From Acidimicrobiia bacterium (GTDB lineage Bacteria; Actinomycetota; Acidimicrobiia; Acidimicrobiales; Acidimicrobilacustridaceae): a stretch of DNA of 11,732 nucleotides. The notes beneath the pieces were generated by a model that was given only the letters and a program-made list of their open reading frames with translations, was not told where the DNA came from and did not search any database. The stretch spans positions 1 to 11,732 of the forward strand of contig JAEMTX010000045.1 of NCBI GenBank assembly GCA_016462055.1, given 5' to 3'. The translations under genes were made by a program, and so were the position numbers. Shown here one piece after another: positions 6,357 through 11,732 of this stretch. Each line of letters begins with the position of its first letter. The first letter of the stretch is position 1.

Positions 6357-7511
6357 ATGTCAAAGCGCACTCGAACCCTTTCTCTGCCCGCCCTCGTTGT
6401 CATCGTTGGCTCGCTTCTTTTAGCGGCCTGCGGAGGAAGTAGTAGCTCGAAGGCCGCAACGCCGGCGCCGATGCCGGCCCGATTGGGCACCTACGCAGTC
6501 GGTCACGACACCATTTCGATTCCTGACCCAACAACCGGAAAAACGATTACCGCCGACCTTTGGTATCCGGCTGCTAATGGAGCGACGGGCACTCCCACTC
6601 GTTACTCACTTCTTCCGACGGCGTATTTCGATTCGAAGGTCGCGATCGAAAAGGCGCCAATCAACAACGCAGGTTCTTTCCCATTCGTTGTGTACTCCCA
6701 CGGCAGCGGCGGCCAAAGTTTTGTTGCGTCCTTCCTCACGGAAGACATCGCCAGCCACGGCTATGTCGTGTTGTCAGCCAATCACGCTGGTAACACCGCA
6801 GCCGACCAGTTACTTGGAACATCGGTGTCAGAAGATCAAAATGATTTCCTTCGCCCGAATGTTGTCGAAGCAGAAATCAATTGGGCCCTTGCGCAGTCAT
6901 CTGGTTCGGCCAGCGCATACCCAGTATTGAAGGGCGCTATCGATGAAAAGCGCATCGGCCTCGTGGGTCACAGTTACGGCGGCTACACCGTTCTCGCGAC
7001 CGCTGGTGGTCACACTGGTCCTGCTGGAACAATCAAGCCCGATCCGCGCATCAAGGCTGTCGTCGGTCACGCCCCGTATACCCGCCGACTCTCTGACTCT
7101 GAACTCGCCGGAATCAAGATTCCCGTGATGTTGATGGTCGGCACCAAGGACATCACCACGCCTCTTGCCAAAGATTCGCAGCGACCGTTCGATCTCATCA
7201 CCGGACCACCGGTAGTGCTTGCAATCATGACTGATGCTGCACACCAATCATTCACTGATGTGTGTATGTATCTCGATGAGATCCCGAAGTTGCCTGCCGC
7301 TCCTGCAGCAGTTGCGGCTGCCATCCAGGTGCAAGCAACGGAAGGTTGCGGCGAAGGCTTTATGCCGTACGCACGCGACATGGAGTTGGGCACCGGGCTC
7401 ACGGTCGCATTCCTCAATGAATTTGTTGCGGGCACGCCGAATGCATCGTGGTTCTCGGGTAAGACCGCAACGATTAGCGCTCCTGACATCACCATCTCCG
7501 TCAAGCGATAG
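6357..7511 (+). CDS. Lipoprotein alpha/beta hydrolase (PAF-acetylhydrolase/dienelactone hydrolase-like esterase)
   Basis: A 384-residue lipid-anchored serine hydrolase. It begins with basic residues (MSKRTR), a hydrophobic stretch (about 9-22) and the lipobox LAAC at 22-25, so C25 should be lipidated and the enzyme displayed on the outer face of the membrane. The oxyanion-hole strand is VVYSHGSGG (111-119), and the nucleophile elbow is GHSYGG with S206. The triad is likely completed by D265 (VGTKD) and H296 (DAAHQSF). C303 and C331 may form a disulfide. It probably hydrolyses ester substrates such as short-chain lipids or dienelactone-type compounds; the exact substrate is unclear. The ATG at 6357 is preferred because it puts the charged n-region first, with GGGAG 10 nt upstream. 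An in-frame TTG at 6315 would add 14 residues before the signal peptide, which is unlikely. Confidence 0.9.
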   Translation: MSKRTRTLSLPALVVIVGSLLLAACGGSSSSKAATPAPMPARLGTYAVGHDTISIPDPTTGKTITADLWYPAANGATGTPTRYSLLPTAYFDSKVAIEKAPINNAGSFPFVVYSHGSGGQSFVASFLTEDIASHGYVVLSANHAGNTAADQLLGTSVSEDQNDFLRPNVVEAEINWALAQSSGSASAYPVLKGAIDEKRIGLVGHSYGGYTVLATAGGHTGPAGTIKPDPRIKAVVGHAPYTRRLSDSELAGIKIPVMLMVGTKDITTPLAKDSQRPFDLITGPPVVLAIMTDAAHQSFTDVCMYLDEIPKLPAAPAAVAAAIQVQATEGCGEGFMPYARDMELGTGLTVAFLNEFVAGTPNASWFSGKTATISAPDITISVKR

Positions 7512-7537
7512 TTCAAACCGCCAAGCGCGACACCTCA

Positions 7538-7574
7538 CCTTTCGAACGCCAACAGGTTTGGTAGGTTCGAGGGG
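7538..7574 (+). other. Inverted repeat covering the start of the TauE-like gene
   Basis: CCTTTCGAAC (7538-7547) pairs with GTTCGAGGGG (7565-7574), including two G-U pairs in RNA, with TCGAAC/GTTCGA perfect. An inner CCAA (7549-7552) pairs with TTGG (7558-7561). The structure reaches the first base of the GTG start, so in a read-through transcript it could hide that start. It has no T-run and is not a normal terminator. Confidence 0.4.
7562..7567 (+). promoter_or_regulatory. Candidate -10 box for a leaderless transcript
   Basis: TAGGTT fits TANNNT and ends exactly 6 nt before the GTG at 7574. That spacing places transcription initiation at or next to the start codon. No good SD precedes this GTG; the GGGG touching the codon is too close. 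The same arrangement recurs at 9662-9667. Confidence 0.4.
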
Positions 7575-8392
7575 TGAATCCAGTCGCGCTTGCGTTTGCC
7601 GCATTTGTTACAGCGGTGATTGGAACTATTGGCGGTTTGGGCGGAGCAATCCTTCTCGTTCCCGTTCTTGTGCTGTCGGGAATGGAAGCGAAATATGCCG
7701 CACCGCTGGGGCTGGTTTCCGTCGCAGCCGGTTCGCTTGCTGCTGCGCCACATCAACTTGCGGCGCGTTTAGTGAATCATCGCATCGGCGTCGCAACGGA
7801 AATCGTTGCATCGTCGGCGGCGCTGATCGGTGCTCTTGTCTCTGGACTAATCGGCCAGTCAGTGCTCGCAGTTCTGCTCGGAGTCGTCGCATTGGTTGCG
7901 GCCTTCGCCGGAGCCCGACGCAAGGGAGTGCGGAATCTTCCCGATTCATCGCTCTCAGTAGCTGATGTTGGCGAGACGCCGGGAACACTCGCCGGTGTCT
8001 ATCCGCTTGGCGATGGGTTCGTCCCGTATCGAGCAAACCGACTTCCACTTGGTTTGCTGGGAATGGGGATGGCCGGTTTGATATCGGGACTTTCAGGAGT
8101 TGGCGGAGGTTGGGTGAAGACCCCGACTGCTTCAGAAGTGATGCATGTTCCAGTAAAGGTTGCAGCAGCGACCTCGACGTTCACGGTTGGTGTCACAGCA
8201 GCAGTGGGTTTATTGGTTTATGAATCACAAGGGCGCATCGTTGTTTCCGATGCCGCACTTGTTGCTGCAGCTGGCCTCATCGGAGGAACGGTCGGTGTTC
8301 GACTTCAGCACCTACTTCCGCCGCCGCTTGTTCGACGCGGACTTTCCGTCATTCTCGCCGTCATTGGTGTTCTCTTGATCGTGCGCCGATGA
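7574..8392 (+). CDS. TauE/SafE (TSUP) family integral membrane permease
   Basis: A 272-residue inner-membrane protein of the sulfite exporter TauE/SafE family, which transports organosulfonates, sulfite or related organic anions. Hydrophobic segments lie at about 4-35, 42-57, 73-92, 97-113, 158-175, 195-215, 226-245 and 255-270. The two halves repeat the family pattern of a glycine-rich helix: TIGGLGGAILLVPVL (18-32) in the first and SGLSGVGGGWVKTP (171-184) in the second. A hydrophilic loop (about 115-155) separates the halves. The GTG start is chosen because it includes the first family helix; the first in-frame ATG lies inside that domain. Its stop overlaps the next gene's start as ATGA. 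It begins 62 bp after the lipoprotein gene and may have its own leaderless promoter. The direction of transport and the substrate are not evident. Confidence 0.88.
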   Translation: MNPVALAFAAFVTAVIGTIGGLGGAILLVPVLVLSGMEAKYAAPLGLVSVAAGSLAAAPHQLAARLVNHRIGVATEIVASSAALIGALVSGLIGQSVLAVLLGVVALVAAFAGARRKGVRNLPDSSLSVADVGETPGTLAGVYPLGDGFVPYRANRLPLGLLGMGMAGLISGLSGVGGGWVKTPTASEVMHVPVKVAAATSTFTVGVTAAVGLLVYESQGRIVVSDAALVAAAGLIGGTVGVRLQHLLPPPLVRRGLSVILAVIGVLLIVRR

Positions 8393-8655
8393 ACGATTTC
8401 AAATTGCTCGGGCGCATTCTGCAAATTGCGCTTTTCGTAACTTTTGCGTTCGCTCTTGGTGGCGCGTTCATCCCAGGTTCAATAGGTCACGCAAGTGGTA
8501 CCGCCTGCATCGTGATTTTGATCATTACCCCAGTAGTTCGTGTGGGGTGGCTCGTTGTTGATTGGGTGCGTCAAGGCGATAAACGCTTTGCCCTGCTGGG
8601 TTCTGCGCTTCTTTTCGTACTAGCAACGAGTGGAGCGATTGCGTTCGTGCGCTAA
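8389..8655 (+). CDS. Small three-helix membrane protein (DUF1634-like)
   Basis: An 88-residue protein with three predicted membrane helices (about 10-30, 37-58 and 67-87). The stretch ILIITPVVRVGW (43-54), followed by a short charged loop (RQGDKR, 61-66), fits the DUF1634 pattern. DUF1634 is a small membrane family often encoded beside TauE/SafE permeases. Its ATG overlaps the permease stop in an ATGA junction, so translation is coupled and similar stoichiometry is likely. A role as an accessory or stabilising subunit of the permease is inference. The family assignment is by eye from the pattern and the neighbour. Confidence 0.8.
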   Translation: MNDFKLLGRILQIALFVTFAFALGGAFIPGSIGHASGTACIVILIITPVVRVGWLVVDWVRQGDKRFALLGSALLFVLATSGAIAFVR

Positions 8656-8693
8656 GAGCGCACAGATTGGGCCATCGCTAGGGTTAACGAATT

Positions 8694-9611
8694 ATGTCTG
8701 ATGGTTTGGCTCGCCCTATCGATTTCTCGGCACGTGCCGGCGACGGCATTCACTTGGGCCTCTCCCTTGGCGGCGGCGGTGTTTTCTTTGTCGCCTGGCA
8801 GGCGACGTATCTCCAACAGTTGGCCAAGCGCGGTGTCGATCTGAAGGGCGCGGGTCGCGTCGTTGGAACCTCTGCCGGGTCGCTGGTTGCGTCCATTCTC
8901 GAAGGCGGGCACATCGGCCGCTTTGAGCACGAGTTGGCGTTCCTTTCGAAAGTTCCTGCACTAATTGCGCTGTTAGCGCCGGCAAGTTCGTTTGAGCCAA
9001 GCCAGCAGCGAGCGCTCGATCTCTTTGTCGCTGCGCAAACCGCAGAGCCCGATCTCGTTCGTGCGATTGGGCACGAAGCACTCGTGGCGGCGACGCCGTC
9101 GCCAAACACGATGGCTCGCAATGCGTCGTTAATGCTTTTGTCGCGTAAGTGGCCCTCGGATTCCTTGCACATCACGTGTGTCGACACACGGACAGGCGAG
9201 CGATGTGTCGTGACTTCTGCTTCGGGAGTGCCTATCGATCGCGCAGTGGCGGCGAGTAGTGCAGTGCCAGGTATCTTCAGTCCGCAACCCATTGGCGATC
9301 GTCGGTGCATGGACGGCGGCGTCAGCGGTTCCGGAACGCACCTCGATCTCCTCGCTGGGTGTGATCGCGCTGTGGTGTTGAGTCTCTCCGATCCCACCCC
9401 GAAGCCGGTTGGAGCAATGACGCAATCACCGGGAGGTTTTGCAGCGGAAGTGGACGCTCTTAAGGCGTCAGGTACGAAGGTCTTCTTGCGCAGTCCCGAA
9501 TCGATGGATCTCACGAAATTGATGGATCCGAAAGCGGTTCCTGATGCCATTGCAATGGCCAAACGTCAAGCGGCGGCCGATGTCGAGGCGCTTCGCGAGT
9601 TCATCGCCTGA
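8694..9611 (+). CDS. Patatin-like phospholipase family protein
   Basis: A 305-residue serine acyl hydrolase expected to release fatty acids from lipids by a Ser-Asp dyad. The nucleophile motif GTSAG (58-62) contains S60. The catalytic Asp is D207 in MDGGV (206-210). The oxyanion loop reads LGGGGVFFVAW (25-35). In actinobacterial relatives I would expect GGGGVAGIAW, so the second conserved glycine of GGGxxG appears replaced by Phe. The fold core LVASILEGGHIGRFE follows the nucleophile helix. No signal peptide is seen. The start ATG is preceded by AGGG about 10 nt upstream, which could be a weak SD. The overlapping TAGGGT (8679-8684) could instead be a -10 box. It lies 38 bp after the DUF1634-like gene and may be part of the same message. 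Confidence 0.9.
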   Translation: MSDGLARPIDFSARAGDGIHLGLSLGGGGVFFVAWQATYLQQLAKRGVDLKGAGRVVGTSAGSLVASILEGGHIGRFEHELAFLSKVPALIALLAPASSFEPSQQRALDLFVAAQTAEPDLVRAIGHEALVAATPSPNTMARNASLMLLSRKWPSDSLHITCVDTRTGERCVVTSASGVPIDRAVAASSAVPGIFSPQPIGDRRCMDGGVSGSGTHLDLLAGCDRAVVLSLSDPTPKPVGAMTQSPGGFAAEVDALKASGTKVFLRSPESMDLTKLMDPKAVPDAIAMAKRQAAADVEALREFIA

Positions 9612-9640
9612 CCGGATTCCAGACATGTGATCCCGAACGG

Positions 9641-9655
9641 GGCGTAGACAACGCC
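9641..9655 (+). other. Weak hairpin after the patatin gene
   Basis: GGCGT (9641-9645) and ACGCC (9651-9655) form a 5-bp stem with an AGACA loop, followed by TTCTACT. It is too short for a confident terminator but is the only candidate between the patatin and dehydrogenase genes. Confidence 0.25.
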
Positions 9656-9661
9656 TTCTAC

Positions 9662-9667
9662 TAACCT
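9662..9667 (+). promoter_or_regulatory. Candidate -10 box for a leaderless transcript
   Basis: TAACCT fits TANNNT and ends exactly 6 nt before the GTG at 9674. The intervening TTCTTC holds no SD, and the 25 bases before the start contain no purine-rich site. No clear -35 is seen. Confidence 0.4.
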
Positions 9668-9673
9668 TTCTTC

Positions 9674-11119
9674 GTGTCTTCTCCAGCAAAAATTACTCTC
9701 GCTTCCAATCTGAGCGCCCAAGAACTGGCTGGTCTGGGTCTCGAAGCGGGTGAAATTCTCCCGATCGGCGAGTGGTTTGTGCGACCGGACGCTGCGAGGC
9801 CCGAAGCGGCCCGTCTTCGACGCGAGACCCCAGTCGTCGGCGCGTTCGAAACGCTCGTGGTCACGGACCCGACCCTCAACACGGTCGTGGCTACCACCAG
9901 CATTCATTTCAACGACGTTCCTTCAATCATTGAATGTCAGACCTCCGCCGGCCGGGTCCTGGTGTGCGCGATTGCGCCCGAACGTTTGACAACGGCACCC
10001 GAGATCGGGCGCTATCTCGATCGGCTGGCGGCCGGTGGTTCCGCGACTACGCACACAATCGGCGTCGGCATCGTCGGTTACGGGCCGTTTGGTGGCATGG
10101 GATACACCCATGGTCTCGCGGCAACGGAAACCGATGGGCTCGCATTCGTCGGCGTCTGCGATTCGAACGACGAACGCCGCCTAGCGGCGATAGTTGACTT
10201 TCCGACCGTGGAAGGTCACGTGGATCTCGCCTCGTTGAGCAAGGCTGACGATGTTGATGTCGTCATCGTCGCCACACCGCCGGTGTTCCACGCGTCGATC
10301 GCTCTTGAACTCCTGCGGGCCGGCAAGCATGTTGTCGTGGAGAAGCCGATGTGCCTCACCGTCGCCGATGCCGAGGAGCTTCTTAACGTTTCTGCCGAAG
10401 TCGGTAAGACAATCACGGTCCATCAGAACCGGCGCTGGGACGGTGACTTCCTCGCTCTTCGTCGCGCCATCGACACGGGACTTCTTGGTGACGTCTTCAA
10501 TATGGAGACATTCGTCGGATCCTTCGAACATCCCTGTCGCTGGTGGCACAGCGACGAGACGTTCTCTGGCGGCGCGGTCTACGACTGGGGATCGCATCAC
10601 ATTGACTGGATCCTCCGGATCTTCGGAAGCCGACCGCAACGCGTGCGAGCGATTTCACACAAAGGTGTTTGGCGCGACGTAACGAATGCCGATCAGATTG
10701 ACGTGCACATGCGTTGGGACGACGGGCGCGAAGCGCGATTCATCCAGAGCGATGTTGCCGGAATCCGCAAGCCCAAGTTCTATGTGCAGGGAACTTCGGG
10801 CACCGCTGCGGCCGAGTACGCGCCGGTGACAATTGATCAACTTGTGGATGGTCGCGGACATGTTGCCCATGAGTGGCACCATGCCGAGGTTGCATCCGAT
10901 CTCCGGTTGAGCCGCTATGAACCCGGTTACGGAACTGTCGACATGGTGTTGCCTCCGGTTGCGCGGGTGGGCTGGCCGTTCCATCAGGCGCTGGCCGATC
11001 ATCTTCTGCTTGGCGAAGCGGTTCCGGTTCCCCCGGAAGAATCACGCGATGTCGTTGCCGTTCTCGAAGCTGCGCATGCATCGGGTGCCGACGGTGGCGT
11101 GGAACTCACCTGTGGGTGA
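9674..11119 (+). CDS. Gfo/Idh/MocA-family dehydrogenase with an extra N-terminal domain
   Basis: A 481-residue protein. Residues 129 onward are a normal Gfo/Idh/MocA NAD(P)-dependent oxidoreductase: Rossmann motif VGIVGYGPFGGMG (131-143), the VEKPM motif (222-226) with the conserved catalytic-site K224, HQNRRW (250-255), and the C-terminal substrate domain with GGAVYDWGSHHIDWI (299-313), whose H309 and D311 sit where family members bind substrate. Such enzymes oxidise or epimerise sugars, inositols or similar polyols. Residues 1 to about 125 form an additional segment I do not recognise, with strand-like stretches (FETLVVTD, 58-65; NTVVATTSIHF, 69-79; RVLVCAI, 94-100). Usual family length is about 330-390, so this is about 100 longer. 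No in-frame ATG or GTG exists just before the Rossmann strand, so the extension is likely real. It overlaps the next gene by 8 bp. Confidence 0.88.
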   Translation: MSSPAKITLASNLSAQELAGLGLEAGEILPIGEWFVRPDAARPEAARLRRETPVVGAFETLVVTDPTLNTVVATTSIHFNDVPSIIECQTSAGRVLVCAIAPERLTTAPEIGRYLDRLAAGGSATTHTIGVGIVGYGPFGGMGYTHGLAATETDGLAFVGVCDSNDERRLAAIVDFPTVEGHVDLASLSKADDVDVVIVATPPVFHASIALELLRAGKHVVVEKPMCLTVADAEELLNVSAEVGKTITVHQNRRWDGDFLALRRAIDTGLLGDVFNMETFVGSFEHPCRWWHSDETFSGGAVYDWGSHHIDWILRIFGSRPQRVRAISHKGVWRDVTNADQIDVHMRWDDGREARFIQSDVAGIRKPKFYVQGTSGTAAAEYAPVTIDQLVDGRGHVAHEWHHAEVASDLRLSRYEPGYGTVDMVLPPVARVGWPFHQALADHLLLGEAVPVPPEESRDVVAVLEAAHASGADGGVELTCG

Positions 11120-11732
11120 ACCACTGACTATCGGGATCCTCGGAGCCAACTCCTGGATCGCGAACGCGGCGGTCATCCCCGCGATCAACGAATGCCCGAA
11201 CGCGATTCTCGGCGCGAGTGGCGCGCGGTCGGGACCAATCGGCTATCCCGATGTGCTGTCGGATCCCGATGTCGATGCGGTGTACATCGCGCTCGCCAAC
11301 GGCGACCATCTCGAGTGGGTGGAACGAGCGGCAGAGGCGGGCAAGCATGTTCTGTGCGAAAAGCCGCTGGCACTCTCATCGAGTGACGCTCGCCGGATGT
11401 TCGCGGCCTGTGATGCTGCTGGCGTCCTGCTTGCCGAGGCGTACATGACGCCGTTCCATCCGCTTTCCATCGCGCTCGCGGTGCTGATCGACAATGGGGA
11501 TCTCGGTGAGATCCGCCACGTGGCTTCACAGTTCACCTTTCCGCTCGCTCTCCCCGAGGCCGGGACGGAAATCAACTACCGCTGGCTCACCGAGCAGGGT
11601 GGCGGGGCTCTTCTCGATGTCGGTATTTACTGCCTCGACCCAGTCCAACGGATTCTCGGTTCTGGGCAACTTGGGATCGAAGCGCAGATCACTACAGCCG
11701 ATACGGGAATCGATCTGACCACCTCGGCGTGG
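11112..11732 (+). CDS. Gfo/Idh/MocA-family dehydrogenase, 3'-truncated by the window
   Basis: The first 207 codons of a second NAD(P)-dependent dehydrogenase, with no stop before the window ends. The Rossmann strand IGILGANSWIANAAVIPAI begins at residue 7. DAVYIALANGDH (55-66), GKHVLCEKPLAL (77-88; K84) and EAYMTPFHP (109-117) are typical, and GGGALLDVGIYCLDP (163-177) marks the substrate domain. This resembles the dihydrodiol dehydrogenase/glucose-fructose oxidoreductase-like branch. Between strand two (ILGASGAR) and YPDVLSDPDVDAV only about five residues remain, where relatives have about 20 more. The GTG at 11112 is chosen because the Rossmann strand begins six codons later; it overlaps the upstream stop by 8 bp. 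ATG at 11076 and GTGs at 11085 and 11094 are in-frame alternatives. Tight coupling suggests the two dehydrogenases act in one pathway or complex. Confidence 0.86.
   Translation, partial: MGEPLTIGILGANSWIANAAVIPAINECPNAILGASGARSGPIGYPDVLSDPDVDAVYIALANGDHLEWVERAAEAGKHVLCEKPLALSSSDARRMFAACDAAGVLLAEAYMTPFHPLSIALAVLIDNGDLGEIRHVASQFTFPLALPEAGTEINYRWLTEQGGGALLDVGIYCLDPVQRILGSGQLGIEAQITTADTGIDLTTSAW

Noticed and set aside
6251..6490. 80-residue N-terminal extension of the phosphotransferase
   Set aside because: It overlaps the signal-peptide region of the divergent lipoprotein gene, and a strong SD marks the ATG at 6250.
8750..9562. 270-residue minus-strand open frame opposite the patatin gene
   Set aside because: It is antisense to a gene with complete catalytic motifs; the translation is Pro/Arg/Ser/Thr-rich and featureless.
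11192..11386. Short + strand frame at the right edge
   Set aside because: The neighbouring frame from 11112 gives a clear dehydrogenase with the EKP motif; the short frame is Arg-rich noise.
1..11732. Defence system, prophage, CRISPR array or mobile element
   Set aside because: No repeat array, integrase, transposase, terminal repeats, nuclease or toxin-antitoxin signature was found on either strand. The genes look like ordinary metabolic chromosome content.

Overview
The window reads as chromosomal DNA from an actinobacterium. Reasons: moderately high GC, GTG starts alongside ATG starts, strong G-rich Shine-Dalgarno (SD) sites on some genes and apparently none on others, and a typical actinobacterial gene mix (LLM-class flavin oxidoreductase, cyclase-family hydrolase, APH-like phosphotransferase, lipoprotein esterase, patatin, Gfo/Idh/MocA dehydrogenases). 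Acidimicrobiia-like lineages would fit, but that is inference without a search. There is no tRNA, rRNA, CRISPR array, insertion sequence or phage gene. Coding density is very high: the longest non-coding stretch is the 106-bp divergent spacer at 6251-6356, so no gap exceeds 300 bases.

Left part (74-4122, all +): a DEAD-box RNA helicase is followed 5 bp later by a small ferritin-like diiron protein, probably on the same message. After 80 bp come an LLM-class flavin-dependent oxidoreductase and a cyclase-family metal hydrolase, each with a strong SD. A 10-bp GCGA-loop hairpin lies between these two, and a textbook UUCG-loop intrinsic terminator ends the unit. The pair probably serves one oxidative/hydrolytic catabolic step; the substrate cannot be read from the sequence.

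Middle (4220-7511): a HAD-family phosphatase (+) meets an APH-like phosphotransferase (-) tail to tail, with the two stop codons directly abutting. The phosphotransferase diverges from a lipid-anchored alpha/beta hydrolase (+) across the 106-bp spacer.

Right part (7574-11732, all +): a TauE/SafE-type permease is translationally coupled (ATGA overlap) to a small three-helix DUF1634-like membrane protein. Then come a patatin-like phospholipase and two overlapping Gfo/Idh/MocA dehydrogenases. The first dehydrogenase carries an unrecognised N-terminal domain of about 125 residues. The second runs off the window and has an unusually short nucleotide-binding half. Two GTG-start genes (7574 and 9674) lack an SD and instead have a TANNNT box exactly 6 nt upstream, which suggests leaderless transcripts.

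Most of the window looks ordinary. The points most worth a second look are the two-domain dehydrogenase with its compressed partner, the leaderless-start signature, the related palindromes at the HAD gene start, and the abutting convergent stops.
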